This document shows, in pieces, positions 52,254-61,090 of a stretch of DNA of 64,000 bases (the stretch's first letter is position 1; each line of letters opens with the position of its first letter). The DNA lies in contig NZ_JAUSQV010000001.1 in NCBI RefSeq assembly GCF_030811475.1, forward strand, positions 558,001 to 622,000, given 5' to 3'. The position numbers and the translations under genes are program-made. The DNA is from Nakamurella flavida (GTDB lineage Bacteria > Actinomycetota > Actinomycetes > Mycobacteriales > Nakamurellaceae). The notes under the pieces were generated by a model. That model was not told the origin of the DNA. It ran no database searches and was given only the letters and a program-made list of their open reading frames with translations.

Positions 52254-53153
52254 TCAGACCTGGCGGTACTGCTGCAGGACGGCGACCCAGGAGTCGTGGG
52301 CCTCGGTGAAATCCGCGACGCAGAAGGGTCGATCAGCGGCCGGGAGGTCCGCGGCGAGGTCTGCGTGCCCGCCCGGGTCGTTGCCGTAGACCAGACACCG
52401 CAGGCGTGCGGCCCGCAGCTGAGCCGGCAGATGGTCGTCGAACAGATCCACCGTGGTGGTGCGATCGCCATAGCCCTGGAGGAAGTCCGCGTAGGCCAGT
52501 ACGTCCTGGTCCAGGCCCTGCACCCGGTCACCGACCAAGCGCACAGCGGCGGCGGCGAACGTGTCGGCGACGACCTCCTCCCCGCCGAGTACCGGCAGGC
52601 GGTAGGCCTCGACCAGCACGTGACCGATCTCGTGGAGCATCACCCCGGACGTCGCCTGCACGGTGGCGATGTCCAGCTCGGCCACAGTGGCGGTCGGCCG
52701 CTGGGACGACAGGGCGGCCCGGACCTGCGCGACAAAGGCGTAGGGCACCACGAGTTCGTGGCGGGCAGCGTCATAGGCGGCCCCACCGCCGCCCGCGGAG
52801 AACCGGACCCGGACATCGTGGGGAAGCGAGAGCTGCTCGGTCATCTCCGTCGTCAGGGCAGGAAACACCTCAGCCCGGCGCACCAGGTCCGCGGGCCCCT
52901 GCTCGGCAGGGTCGGTGGGCTCATCGAAGGCGAGGACGACCTCACCGGCCGGGGGCGCCTGCCCCTCCACGAAGGATCGACCGGCGACGAGCATGACGGC
53001 GGCTGTCACGACAGCGGCCGCCACCAGCACGACGGGCATCCACCGCCGTGCAGCGGGCGCGCGTGGGTTCCCACAGTGCGAGGCGGGTGCGGCAACGGGC
53101 GCCGACGCCGCCCGTGCCGACCGTCCGGCGGAGCCCGAGCCGGCCCCGGGCAT
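52254..53153 (-). CDS. Membrane-anchored DUF4344 zinc metallopeptidase
   Basis: 299 aa. A cytoplasmic head of about 40 residues and one TM segment (MPVVLVAAAVVTAAVMLVAG) place the catalytic domain outside. The site is SGVMLHEIGHVLVEAYRLPV (HExxH near residue 180) with GGEEVVADTFAAAAV downstream likely giving the third ligand. These are the hallmarks of DUF4344 putative metallopeptidases. Its ATG overlaps the stop of the upstream lipoprotein gene (TGATG) and it lies 64 bp before the RHS gene, so it may process the RHS product. Confidence 0.85.
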   Translation of the reverse strand: MPGAGSGSAGRSARAASAPVAAPASHCGNPRAPAARRWMPVVLVAAAVVTAAVMLVAGRSFVEGQAPPAGEVVLAFDEPTDPAEQGPADLVRRAEVFPALTTEMTEQLSLPHDVRVRFSAGGGGAAYDAARHELVVPYAFVAQVRAALSSQRPTATVAELDIATVQATSGVMLHEIGHVLVEAYRLPVLGGEEVVADTFAAAAVRLVGDRVQGLDQDVLAYADFLQGYGDRTTTVDLFDDHLPAQLRAARLRCLVYGNDPGGHADLAADLPAADRPFCVADFTEAHDSWVAVLQQYRQV

Positions 53154-54214
53154 CACTTGGAGATCTCGACCAGAACGGTGCTCGGCCCGGAGTTCGACCC
53201 CGCCACCACCACCCTGCACTTCAGGGTCGAGGTCGTGGTCGGCGAGGAGACCTCGCACTTGGTGGCCGGACTCGCCTTCGTGGGGTCGTCCTTGTTCACG
53301 GTGGCCTGGATCTCCAGCGTGACACCCACGTCAGTGGAGACGGCAGCTTCGGTCGCCTCGTATTCGACCGTCAAGGTGGCGTCGGTCTGGTTGGACCGAT
53401 AGCCCCCGTAATACGCCCGTCCGCGCCCGTCGCCGCCGTCGGCGGTCAGGGTGGCCCTGTCGTCAGCCTGATTGGTCGCCGTCGGATCGGCCAGGATCCC
53501 GGCCATGGTCGCCGGGCGCTGCTTGGTGAGCACGAGCCCGGGCACGTTGTTGTGGACCTCGACGGTGATCGGACGATTGCTGAAGGTGAAGTGGTAGTCC
53601 GCGCTGTAGGCCTTCTCGCCGGGGTCCTGCTTGCTGCAGAAGAGGAACTCCGTGGCGGTGCACCCCGACGAGTTGCTTCCGACATAGGGCATGTCGATGG
53701 AGTACCCGACCACGTCCTCGGTGCGGAACGGGTCCTCCTGCACGTGGTACTTCACGTACGCCTCGATCCCCGCCCCCTTGGACTGGTAGGAGGACCAGAC
53801 CGGATCTCCGCTCCCGGCAACGGGACTGACCGGTCCGTGGTTGTCGTAGATCTCGCCGTGGTTCTCGTACTGGTCGAAGGAGGCGAGGCTGAAGGCCCCG
53901 TTGAGCTGACCCGGCCCGGTGAACCTCTCGAGGTCGGCGTGGTAGTAGACGCACGCGGTGATCGAGTTCCCGCCCCGGTCGCAGTTCGTACCGGACATGA
54001 ACGAGATCGGCCCCTGCACGTCGGCGCGGACAGGAGCCGCGTCCGTGGACCCGGTGGACGTACCCGGGGGGGACACCCCGCCCGCGTCGGACACGGTTGC
54101 GGGAGAAGAGCTCAGTTCATCTGTGCTCGAAGCGTCCTGCGCGCCGGAGGAACACCCCGCCAAGGCGAGAAGGGCGATGACAGGCAGCACGAACCGAAGC
54201 CTGGAGTTGATCAT
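53153..54214 (-). CDS. Secreted lipoprotein of unknown function
   Basis: 353 aa. The signal peptide and lipobox (FVLPVIALLALAGCSSG) are clear, followed by a Ser/Thr-rich linker and a beta-rich domain with several Cys (GTNCDRGGNSITACVYY, SSGCTATEFLFCSKQ, KCEV, KCRVV), probably disulfide-bonded. No family recognised. ATG 54214 is chosen because it fits the signal peptide; the frame is open 45 codons further. First gene of a three-gene cassette with the metallopeptidase and RHS protein. Confidence 0.7.
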   Translation of the reverse strand: MINSRLRFVLPVIALLALAGCSSGAQDASSTDELSSSPATVSDAGGVSPPGTSTGSTDAAPVRADVQGPISFMSGTNCDRGGNSITACVYYHADLERFTGPGQLNGAFSLASFDQYENHGEIYDNHGPVSPVAGSGDPVWSSYQSKGAGIEAYVKYHVQEDPFRTEDVVGYSIDMPYVGSNSSGCTATEFLFCSKQDPGEKAYSADYHFTFSNRPITVEVHNNVPGLVLTKQRPATMAGILADPTATNQADDRATLTADGGDGRGRAYYGGYRSNQTDATLTVEYEATEAAVSTDVGVTLEIQATVNKDDPTKASPATKCEVSSPTTTSTLKCRVVVAGSNSGPSTVLVEISK

Positions 54215-55131
54215 GGGGATAAGGACCCGTCCGTCCGGAGGGATCGGCTGACCGGCGGCCGAGACGCCACGGCCGAGGAACGACCGTGCATCGGACAGTA
54301 GTCGATCAGTACTCTCTGTGGTCTTATCTGTGGAGGGACATGTCATCACGCAGCGTGACAGCGGACTCCCAGATGCAGCGACCGGGAGACGGCATGGGGG
54401 AGCACCCTCGGTGCGCTACAGCGGCCGCCAGCCACGATCACACGTAAAGACGGCCATCAGGAAGAGACCACCGGCGACGCAGTGAACAAGTGTTTGAGGG
54501 AGAGTGGCCGGCCCCTGAGCTGGCTTTCCGCTTCCTCCCGGCTTGGAACTGCATGGCCGGCGCAGGTCAAAAAGCTTTACTGACAAGACCTCGAATGGGA
54601 CGCGCGCGTTGGCCTCCTGAAGTTTCGCTCATCGGTTCCTTTGGGTCTTGTGCGCACAGGGCCAGGTTGGCGAGTCGTAAGGTGCCGAAGTGCGGGTCCT
54701 AGCCTGACATAATGCACATTATCGGCACAACGATCCGTGCTGAGCGACGGTAGGTCGCGGCGATGTCCGGGCCTGCTCACCGAGGCTGACACCATCCGGC
54801 CAATCCTCAGCCAGGCTCCTGACTGCAGCGCGGCTGGATGGTTGCTGGGCTGCTCGGCCGCGCCGTCGGTATCGGAGTTCTTGGTCCGACCGGCATGGGG
54901 AGTTGGTGGCCGGCGAACCTTTACGAGGGGCTGCTCCGGGCGCCAGCGACTCACCATCCAGCCCGACCTGCCGGCCCCGTCCGTCCCCACCCGGACCCGC
55001 GCCTATACGTCACGTGACGCAATGAGCCGAGTCCCAGGGAAGCAGTCAACTGCTACCGATCTACCTCCTATGCAACCGCTCGTCCCGCCCTTCCGTCTGT
55101 CCGGTGACGTCGCCGACCGGGAGGAACCCTC
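54215..55131. other. Gene-poor spacer around a dif-like site
   Basis: About 920 bp between divergent cassettes. Several short ORFs in it lack ribosome sites and codon bias. The notable element is the dif-like sequence at 54702-54729. Divergent promoters for the lipoprotein cassette and the SIMPL gene should be here but no strong hexamers were seen. Confidence 0.5.
54702..54729 (-). other. dif: Candidate dif site (XerC/XerD recombination site)
   Basis: Read on the minus strand: left arm TGTGCCGATAA, 6-bp centre TGTGCA, right arm TTATGTCAGGC, 28 bp in all. The inner ATAATG/CATTAT dyad and the arm-centre-arm layout match bacterial dif sites, and about 19 of 28 bases agree with the E. coli dif as I recall it. 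It is A/T-rich in a GC-rich setting. It is either the chromosomal terminus site or one carried by a XerCD-exploiting element. Confidence 0.6.
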
Positions 55132-55947
55132 ATGAGCGCCACCCAGACCAGAGTCGTGTTGGCCGGGCTGGCCGGACTCACCACCGTGCTCGTGACGGCG
55201 TGTTCTTCCGGCGCCGGGAACGACCAGGCCGTCGATACCGGCGGCGCCTCTCCACTGTCTCCGACCCAGCAGGCCGTCGAGGCCGTGGCCGCTGCTACGA
55301 CGAGCGCCGTGCCCGATGCGCCGTCCGGTGGTCTGCGATTGATCACCACGCTCGGCACCGGACAAGCCACCGGCGTACCGGACATCGTCACAGTGACGCT
55401 TGGCGTGCAGACCGCCGCCGCGACTGCGCAGGCAGCGTTGGACGACAACAACCAGCGGTCCGCCGGTCTCCTCACCGCCTTGAAGGCCCAGGGCGTCGCC
55501 GACGCCGACATCCAGACCAACCAGGTGTCGGTCCAACCGAGCTACGACCAGGCCGGCGGCATCACCGGTTACCAGGTCAGCAACATGGTCACGGCCACGA
55601 TCCGCCCGCTGGCCTCGGCCGGTGCTGTACTCGATGCGGTCACCCAGGCGACCGGCGACGCCATCCGCATCCAGTGGATCGCCCTGTCGATCGACGACGA
55701 CACCCCCGTCAGGGCGCAGGCCCGAGCCGACGCGGTCGTCAAGGCGAAGGCTCAGGCCGAGCAGTTGGCCGCGGCCGCCGGGGTGACTCTCGGACCGGTG
55801 TTCTCAGTGGTCGAGACCCCCCTGAACGGCGGCGGGGCGTACCAGAGCTACGCCGCGTCCTCTGCAGCCGCCGGATCGCCCGTCCCGATCGAGGCCGGCA
55901 CCCAGGACGTGTCCGTCCAGGTCCAGGTCGCCTTCGAGATGCGATGA
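55132..55947 (+). CDS. SIMPL (DUF541) domain lipoprotein
   Basis: 271 aa. Lipobox TVLVTACSSG, a linker of about 45 residues, then the SIMPL domain: LITTLGTGQATGVPDIVTVT, NQRSAGLLTALKAQGVADAD, IQTNQVSVQPSYDQAGGITG, and the C-terminal ARADAVVKAKAQAEQLAAAA plus VSVQVQVAFEMR. SIMPL proteins are secreted or periplasmic and mostly uncharacterised. ATG with GGGAGGAA. Confidence 0.9.
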   Translation: MSATQTRVVLAGLAGLTTVLVTACSSGAGNDQAVDTGGASPLSPTQQAVEAVAAATTSAVPDAPSGGLRLITTLGTGQATGVPDIVTVTLGVQTAAATAQAALDDNNQRSAGLLTALKAQGVADADIQTNQVSVQPSYDQAGGITGYQVSNMVTATIRPLASAGAVLDAVTQATGDAIRIQWIALSIDDDTPVRAQARADAVVKAKAQAEQLAAAAGVTLGPVFSVVETPLNGGGAYQSYAASSAAAGSPVPIEAGTQDVSVQVQVAFEMR

Positions 55948-56060
55948 GCCGGCCCGAACCCCGCCGAGGCAGGTTGACGGGTCACCGGGTCGATCCGTCA
56001 CCCTGAGGAAGCACCGAAAGCCACCCGCCGAGCGGTCACGCCAGCTGACACGATGCCGTC

Positions 56061-56441
56061 GTGAACTTCTTCCTGTCCGCCGGGTTCGGCGGCCTGTGCG
56101 CGGTGATCGGCGCGGCCATCGCCTACGCGGCCGCGACCCTGGCCACCCGCCAGAAGTCCAAGACCGACGCGGACCAGCGCAGGCAGGGCGAGGTCGCAGC
56201 TGCGTGGGACCGGTTCAAGTGGGTCATGGACCACCGCGATGAGTTCTCCCCCGCCCTCACCATCAGCCTGACCATCCAGCTCACCCAGACCGCCGACCGG
56301 CTCGGTGACCCCGACCTGGTCGCCATCGGTCGGGAGATCGGGACGGAGCTCCTCCGTCAGGGCGAACTGGCCCCGGCCGATCCGTCATCGACAACCGGGG
56401 ATGATCCGGCGGATACTGAACTGGATCAGGAAGGGACGTGA
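56061..56441 (+). CDS. Small single-TM protein of unknown function
   Basis: 126 aa. One N-terminal TM (FFLSAGFGGLCAVIGAAIAY) is followed by a basic/helical cytoplasmic part with DADQRRQGEVAAAWDRFKWV and an acidic tail. Start GTG 56061 with little ribosome site. Its stop overlaps the next gene's GTG start (GTGA). Not recognised. Confidence 0.6.
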   Translation: MNFFLSAGFGGLCAVIGAAIAYAAATLATRQKSKTDADQRRQGEVAAAWDRFKWVMDHRDEFSPALTISLTIQLTQTADRLGDPDLVAIGREIGTELLRQGELAPADPSSTTGDDPADTELDQEGT

Positions 56442-56617
56442 CCGCGATGTCTGCACCCACCACCCGTCGCAACCCGTTCGACGGCCTCACGCCGGACCAG
56501 CGCAAGGACGCCATGCGCAAGGCAGCGGAGATGGTCGACTGGCAGAGTCGCATCCTGGGCCAGCCCACGCCGGCCATCGCCAAGAAGTACCTCCCGCCGA
56601 ACCCCGCCACCCGCTGA
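56438..56617 (+). CDS. Small hydrophilic protein, 59 aa
   Basis: GTG 56438 (or ATG 56447) with AAGGGA upstream, translationally coupled to the preceding membrane protein. The product is basic (TRRNPFDGLTPDQRKDAMRK) and ends IAKKYLPPNPATR. Strong G/C third positions support coding. No family recognised. Confidence 0.6.
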   Translation: MTAMSAPTTRRNPFDGLTPDQRKDAMRKAAEMVDWQSRILGQPTPAIAKKYLPPNPATR

Positions 56618-56731
56618 CCGCTCGCGGCCCCCTGACCTCACCGCTCCTTCTGCACCTCGCCGTCGCCGATCCGTCAGACATCCTCCGCGGCCATGCGCCG
56701 GCGTCGGCTCGACGGATGCGAGGCTGACGGC

Positions 56732-58177
56732 ATGTCCGGAACCGCCGTCCCGTCACCCGATCCTCTCCCTGTCGACCGCAGTCGAGGTCCGGAGGCAAGC
56801 AGCGGGGTCGACGTCGCGCAGCGGCCGGTGAACGATCCCGATCCGGTGACGCGCACGGTCTCCCGATGGTTCGCTCGGGACGCAGTGCTCCCGACCGGCC
56901 CGGCCCGGGACGTGTCGTTCACCGCCGCGGCCGGCGTGCTGACGGACGTCGCCGTCGGGTCGGAGCCCCATCCCGACGCCACCCGCCTGCCCGGCGTCGT
57001 GCTGCCCGGTCTGGCCAACTGCCACAGCCACGCCTTCCACCGCGCGCTGCGCGGGCGCACCCACGGCGACGGCGGGACGTTCTGGACGTGGCGCGAAGGC
57101 ATGTACGAGGTGGCCGGCCGCCTGGATCCCGACCGGTACCTGGCCCTGGCCCAGGCGACCTACGCCGAGATGGCCCTGGCCGGGATCACCGCCGTCGGCG
57201 AGTTCCACTACCTGCACCACCAGCCCGACGGCCGGCCCTTTGACGACCCGAACGCCATGGGTGCAGCACTCGTCCAGGCCGCCGACGACGCCGGGATCCG
57301 CCTGACCCTGCTCGACACCTGTTACCTGGCCGGGGGTCTCACATCTCAGGGGCACCAGGAGCTCGGTGACCGGCAGCTCCGGTTCGGCGACGGCACCGCG
57401 GACCGGTGGGCCGAACGCGTCGCCCTGCTGCGCGACACGGACGCCGTGCGCATCGGCGCCGCGGTGCACTCCGTACGGGCGGTTCCCCGGGGCGCGCTCC
57501 GGGTGGTCGCGGACGCCGCGGCCGGCCGGCCGCTGCACGTGCACCTGTCCGAGCAACCAGCGGAGAACGAGGCCTGCCAGGGCTTCTACGGCCTGTCCCC
57601 CACGGCCCTGCTCGATGCCGAAGGCGTGCTGGGCCCGCGGACCAGCGCCGTCCACGCGACCCATCTGACGGGAGGAGACATCGCCACCCTGGGCCGCACC
57701 GGCACCACCTCCTGCTTCTGCCCGACCACCGAACGGGATCTCGCCGACGGGATCGGCCCGGCCCGGGCCCTTCAGCGGGCCGGGTCGCCGCTGTCCCTCG
57801 GGTCCGATCAGCACGCCGTCATCGATCTCCTCGAGGAGGCGCGGGCGCTGGAGATGCACGAACGGCTGGACAGCCGGGAACGGGGCCGCTTCTCCCCCGT
57901 CGAGTTGCTGACCGCGGCGACCCGGTACGACTCCCTGGGGTGGCCGTCGGCCGGCCGCCTGGAGGTCGGGGCGGCCGCCGACCTCGTCGCCGTCCAAACC
58001 GACTCCCCGCGGACGGCCGGATCGCTCCCGGGGCAGATCCTGCTGTGCGCCACCGCATGCGACGTCGACACCGTCGTGGTCGCGGGTCGGACCGTGGTCA
58101 GCGACGGCGCCCACGTGCTCGGTGACGTCGGGCGCCTGCTCGCCGAGGCCATCGCGCCGCTGTGGGCGAGCGACTGA
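56732..58177 (+). CDS. hutF: Formimidoylglutamate deiminase
   Basis: 481 aa amidohydrolase of histidine breakdown, converting N-formimidoyl-L-glutamate to N-formylglutamate and ammonia. Metal motif PGLANCHSHAFHRALRG (HxH) near residue 95, then RPLHVHLSEQPAENEACQGF, SAVHATHLTGGD and LGSDQHAVIDLLEEARALE giving the remaining His and Asp ligands. The first 35 residues are extra; GTG 56846 (VTRTVSRWFARDAVLPTG) may be the true start. No other hut gene is in the window. Confidence 0.88.
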   Translation: MSGTAVPSPDPLPVDRSRGPEASSGVDVAQRPVNDPDPVTRTVSRWFARDAVLPTGPARDVSFTAAAGVLTDVAVGSEPHPDATRLPGVVLPGLANCHSHAFHRALRGRTHGDGGTFWTWREGMYEVAGRLDPDRYLALAQATYAEMALAGITAVGEFHYLHHQPDGRPFDDPNAMGAALVQAADDAGIRLTLLDTCYLAGGLTSQGHQELGDRQLRFGDGTADRWAERVALLRDTDAVRIGAAVHSVRAVPRGALRVVADAAAGRPLHVHLSEQPAENEACQGFYGLSPTALLDAEGVLGPRTSAVHATHLTGGDIATLGRTGTTSCFCPTTERDLADGIGPARALQRAGSPLSLGSDQHAVIDLLEEARALEMHERLDSRERGRFSPVELLTAATRYDSLGWPSAGRLEVGAAADLVAVQTDSPRTAGSLPGQILLCATACDVDTVVVAGRTVVSDGAHVLGDVGRLLAEAIAPLWASD

Positions 58178-58198
58178 GCCGACCGCCCGGCCGGCCGA

Positions 58199-59029
58199 TC
58201 AGCGCGGCAGCCGACGGGTCTGCCGGACCCGGGCGACGAGGCTGCCCTGCTCGTCGTGCAGATCGGCCTCGTCCACGCACACCCCGCCGTCCTGCCAGGC
58301 CGTCCACTGGTCCACCCGCACCCAGGCACCCAGCGGGGGCGGGGTGCCGATGACATGCAGGGTCAGTTCGACCGTCGGCACGATGACGGGCGCCGACAGC
58401 ACGGCGTAGAGGCTCGGCGGCAGACAGTCCACCAGCACCCCGAGCTGGGTCGTCGCGTCCGGCAGGTGGGCGGGCTCCCGCAGCCGCACCCAGGCGGTCA
58501 ACCGGGGCTCCGCGCCGCCGGCCAGGGGCCGCCCGGTGCCCAGCGCCCGGAACTCCAGGTGCGTGGTGAACGGGACGAAGTCCGCGGGCTGCACCAGGGC
58601 CTCGCCGCCCTCCGGACCGACGAACCCGGCGGGCAGATCCCCGGCGTGCGTGGTGGAGGAACCCGGGGCCGAACCGATCGCCAGCACCTGGGTGACCGCT
58701 CGCAGCGTGCCGGCCTGCCACGTCCCGCTGCGCACGCTCGACGTCGACCCGAGCCGGTCCGGTTCGACCCGCGCCGTCACCGCGAGATCGGGGGCCACGG
58801 CCTGCAGGAAGTGCGTCGTGCTCGTCCGCACCACCGGCCGCCGACCGGCCGTCGAGGTCAGGTCGGCCAGGGCGGCGGCCACCGCGTGGCCGACGATGAG
58901 TCCGCCCTGGATGGAGGTGAACGACCGCCAGGACCGGTCCCAGGTCGTGGTCTGTCCCTGCGCGGTGTGTTCCGGCACGGCGCTCGCCGGTGTGCTGCGT
59001 TCCTGCTCCGCCTCGCTCATGACCCCCAT
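58199..59029 (-). CDS. TesB-like acyl-CoA thioesterase family protein
   Basis: 276 aa, double hot-dog. First domain: WRSFTSIQGGLIVGHAVAAA, VRTSTTHFLQAVAPDLAVTA, RVEPDRLGSTSSVRSGTWQA. Second domain: FRALGTGRPLAGGAEPRLTA, LGVLVDCLPPSLYAVLSAPV, TVELTLHVIGTPPPLGAWVR, CVDEADLHDEQGSLVARVRQ. It would hydrolyse acyl-CoA thioesters. ATG 59029 has GGAGGGCGAGG; ATG 59020 is an alternative. Confidence 0.87.
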   Translation of the reverse strand: MGVMSEAEQERSTPASAVPEHTAQGQTTTWDRSWRSFTSIQGGLIVGHAVAAALADLTSTAGRRPVVRTSTTHFLQAVAPDLAVTARVEPDRLGSTSSVRSGTWQAGTLRAVTQVLAIGSAPGSSTTHAGDLPAGFVGPEGGEALVQPADFVPFTTHLEFRALGTGRPLAGGAEPRLTAWVRLREPAHLPDATTQLGVLVDCLPPSLYAVLSAPVIVPTVELTLHVIGTPPPLGAWVRVDQWTAWQDGGVCVDEADLHDEQGSLVARVRQTRRLPR

Positions 59030-59089
59030 CCTCGCCCTCCGGTCGGAGCGGCATGCCGCCGACGTCGGCCCACCGACGGTGGCGGGACG

Positions 59090-59323
59090 TCAGGGTCGGA
59101 TGAGACCGCGTCGCGGCAGGTACTCCCGGGTGTCCTTCTCCTTGCTGCACAGGGTGCAGGCCCGGTAGCCCTGCTGTTCCAGGCCGCGGGTCTCGGGGTT
59201 GGGATCGGGGAAGTCGACGAAGTGGTGCCAGTGGATGCGGCAGCGCCAGTGTCGCCCGGTGGGCAGCGCGTCCTGGGCGCCCAGCCGGACGGGTCGGTCG
59301 TCGTCGGAACGGGCAGCCGTCAC
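59090..59323 (-). CDS. Small Cys/His-containing protein of unknown function
   Basis: 77 aa. GTG 59323 follows a strong GGGAGGAGGG site. The core RCRIHWHHFVDFPDPNPETR and YRACTLCSKEKDTREYL gives a C-x2-H and C-x2-C arrangement suggestive of a small zinc-binding knuckle. Function unknown. Divergent from the sulfur locus by 237 bp, with the riboswitch between. Confidence 0.7.
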   Translation of the reverse strand: MTAARSDDDRPVRLGAQDALPTGRHWRCRIHWHHFVDFPDPNPETRGLEQQGYRACTLCSKEKDTREYLPRRGLIRP

Positions 59324-59559
59324 GCCGGACCCTCCTCCCCTGCGAACAGACCGCGTCAGGCTGCCGGTCTCCCCACCGCGGGTCCACCGACCCCGAGACG
59401 GTGCGATGGCACCCACGCCAGTGTGCGCCGGGAGTCGGACTCCTCGGAAGACCCCACGACCGGGGACCGAGCCCGCGTTCCCCGATTCGCCTTCGGGACG
59501 GACCATCTTCCCCCACCGGTGCGGTAGGGAATTCCGACGGCGCTGTTATCGTCGTCAGC

Positions 59560-59660
59560 GGTGATGAGCGTCAGCATCGAGCCCTGGCTTGCTGACCGGC
59601 AACCCTCCCTGCGGTGGGGTGCTCCAGGTGACAACCGGGCCGTGTCGATCGACGCGGCAA
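59560..59660 (+). ncRNA. SAM-IV-type riboswitch
   Basis: The segment carries the actinobacterial SAM-IV core: GTGATGAGCGTCAGC, then CCCTGGCTTGCTGACCGGC, AACCCTCC, GCGGTGGGGTGCTCCAGGTG and the closing ACAACCGGGCC. SAM binding would lower expression of downstream sulfur genes. Boundaries are approximate. Recognised from memory of the family; not modelled. Confidence 0.8.
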
Positions 59661-59703
59661 GCGCACGGAGCGGGCGGACGCCCGCGGAAGCAGGTCGAAC
59701 GCC

Positions 59704-59793
59704 ATGAGCAACTCGCCGGCCCTGACCGCCCGGTGGGTGACGCGCCGCCACATCGATCTGCAGCGCTCGCACAGCGCACTCTGTCCGCGCTGA
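59704..59793 (+). CDS. Cysteine-type leader peptide (29 aa)
   Basis: ATG 59704 with AGGTCG upstream. The peptide begins MSNSPALTARWVT and ends RRHIDLQRSHSALCPR, matching the actinobacterial putative leader peptides (RHxDLxRVxSALC) found upstream of sulfur and cysteine genes. The near-terminal Cys codon fits attenuation or coupling by cysteine supply, as shown for related mycobacterial uORFs. It sits 80 bp before the first monooxygenase gene, just after the riboswitch. Confidence 0.8.
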   Translation: MSNSPALTARWVTRRHIDLQRSHSALCPR

Positions 59794-59872
59794 CCGCAGC
59801 CGCCCCTCCGTTCGCCCCTGCTCCCTGACGCGTCTCCGACGCCCGGGACCGCACCCATCCCCGAAGGTTTCC

Positions 59873-61090
59873 ATGACCCCCCTGCATCTCGCCATCGCCC
59901 TCGACGGCGCCGGCTGGCACCCCGCCGCCTGGCGCGAACCCACCGCCCGGCCGGCCGAGCTGTTCACCGCCGGCTACTGGGTCGACCTGGTCCGCTCCGC
60001 CGAGGCCGGCCTGCTCGACTTCGTCACGGTGGAGGACTCGTTCGACCTGCCTCCGCTGTCCCTTGACCCGCAGCACGTCCAGGGGCGACTGGACGCGGTG
60101 CTCACCGCCTGCCGCGTCGCCCCGCTCACCGAGCGGATCGGCCTGGTCCCCACCCAGGTCGCGACGCACACCGAGCCGTTCCACGCGGCCAAGGCGATCG
60201 CCACCCTGGACTTCGTGTCCCGGGGCCGGGCCGGCACCCGCATCCAGGTGTCCCACCGGGCCACCGAGTTCGCCAACGTCGGCCGGCGCACCCCACCCGA
60301 CGTCAGGGACGCCGACCAGCTGGGCGTCCTGTTCGACGAGGCCGCCGACCACGTGGAGGTCTCCCGCCGGCTCTGGGACAGCTGGGAGGACGACGCCGAG
60401 ATCCGCGACGCGGCCACCGGTCGGTTCATCGACCGGTCCAAGGTGCACTACATCGACTTCGCCGGGGACTTCTTCTCGGTGAAGGGCCCGTCGATCGTGC
60501 CCCGCCCCCCGCAGGGCCAGCCGGTCGTCACCGCCCTCGCCCACGTGGAGCACGCCTACCGGCTGGCCGCACGCAGCGCCGACATCGTGTTCGTGACGCC
60601 CCGCGACGCGGACGACGCCGCGCACATCGTGGGTCTGGTGCGCGAGGCGGAGGCCGAAGCCGGCCGTGAGCAGGGGGAGGTGCGGGTCTTCGCCGACCTG
60701 GTCGTGTTCCTCGACCGGCCCGGCGAGTCCGGCGCGGCCCGGCGGGCCCGCCTGGACGCCGCGGACGGGACGGAGGGGACCGAGTACGCCTCCGACGCCG
60801 CCATCCTCACCGGGTCGGCGGCGCTCGTCGCCGATGTGCTCGCGTCCTGGCAGCACGCCGGGATCTCCGGGTACCGACTGCGCCCGGCCGCCCTGCCCGA
60901 CGATCTGGACGCCATCACCGCCGACCTCGTTCCCGAGCTGCAGTCCCGCGGGCTGTTCCGGCGGGAGTACGCCGAGACCACCCTGCGCGAACGGCTCGGC
61001 CTGGACCGCCCGCCCAGCCGCTACGCGTCCGCCGCCGCGGCCACCGCGGCCACCGGCAGCACCGCCGTCACCACCGGAGGAGTGGCATGA
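59873..61090 (+). CDS. LLM class flavin-dependent monooxygenase (sulfur locus, first)
   Basis: 405 aa. The luciferase-like barrel shows LHLAIALDGAGWHPAAWREP, DLVRSAEAGLLDFVTVEDSF, TERIGLVPTQVATHTEPFHA, TLDFVSRGRAGTRIQVSHRA, PPQGQPVVTALAHVEHAYRL and RSADIVFVTPRD. These are the SnaA/NtaA-DszA-related group that use FMNH2 from a partner reductase. GAAGG before the ATG. SAM and cysteine control imply release of sulfur from an organosulfur compound (inference). Confidence 0.88.
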   Translation: MTPLHLAIALDGAGWHPAAWREPTARPAELFTAGYWVDLVRSAEAGLLDFVTVEDSFDLPPLSLDPQHVQGRLDAVLTACRVAPLTERIGLVPTQVATHTEPFHAAKAIATLDFVSRGRAGTRIQVSHRATEFANVGRRTPPDVRDADQLGVLFDEAADHVEVSRRLWDSWEDDAEIRDAATGRFIDRSKVHYIDFAGDFFSVKGPSIVPRPPQGQPVVTALAHVEHAYRLAARSADIVFVTPRDADDAAHIVGLVREAEAEAGREQGEVRVFADLVVFLDRPGESGAARRARLDAADGTEGTEYASDAAILTGSAALVADVLASWQHAGISGYRLRPAALPDDLDAITADLVPELQSRGLFRREYAETTLRERLGLDRPPSRYASAAAATAATGSTAVTTGGVA

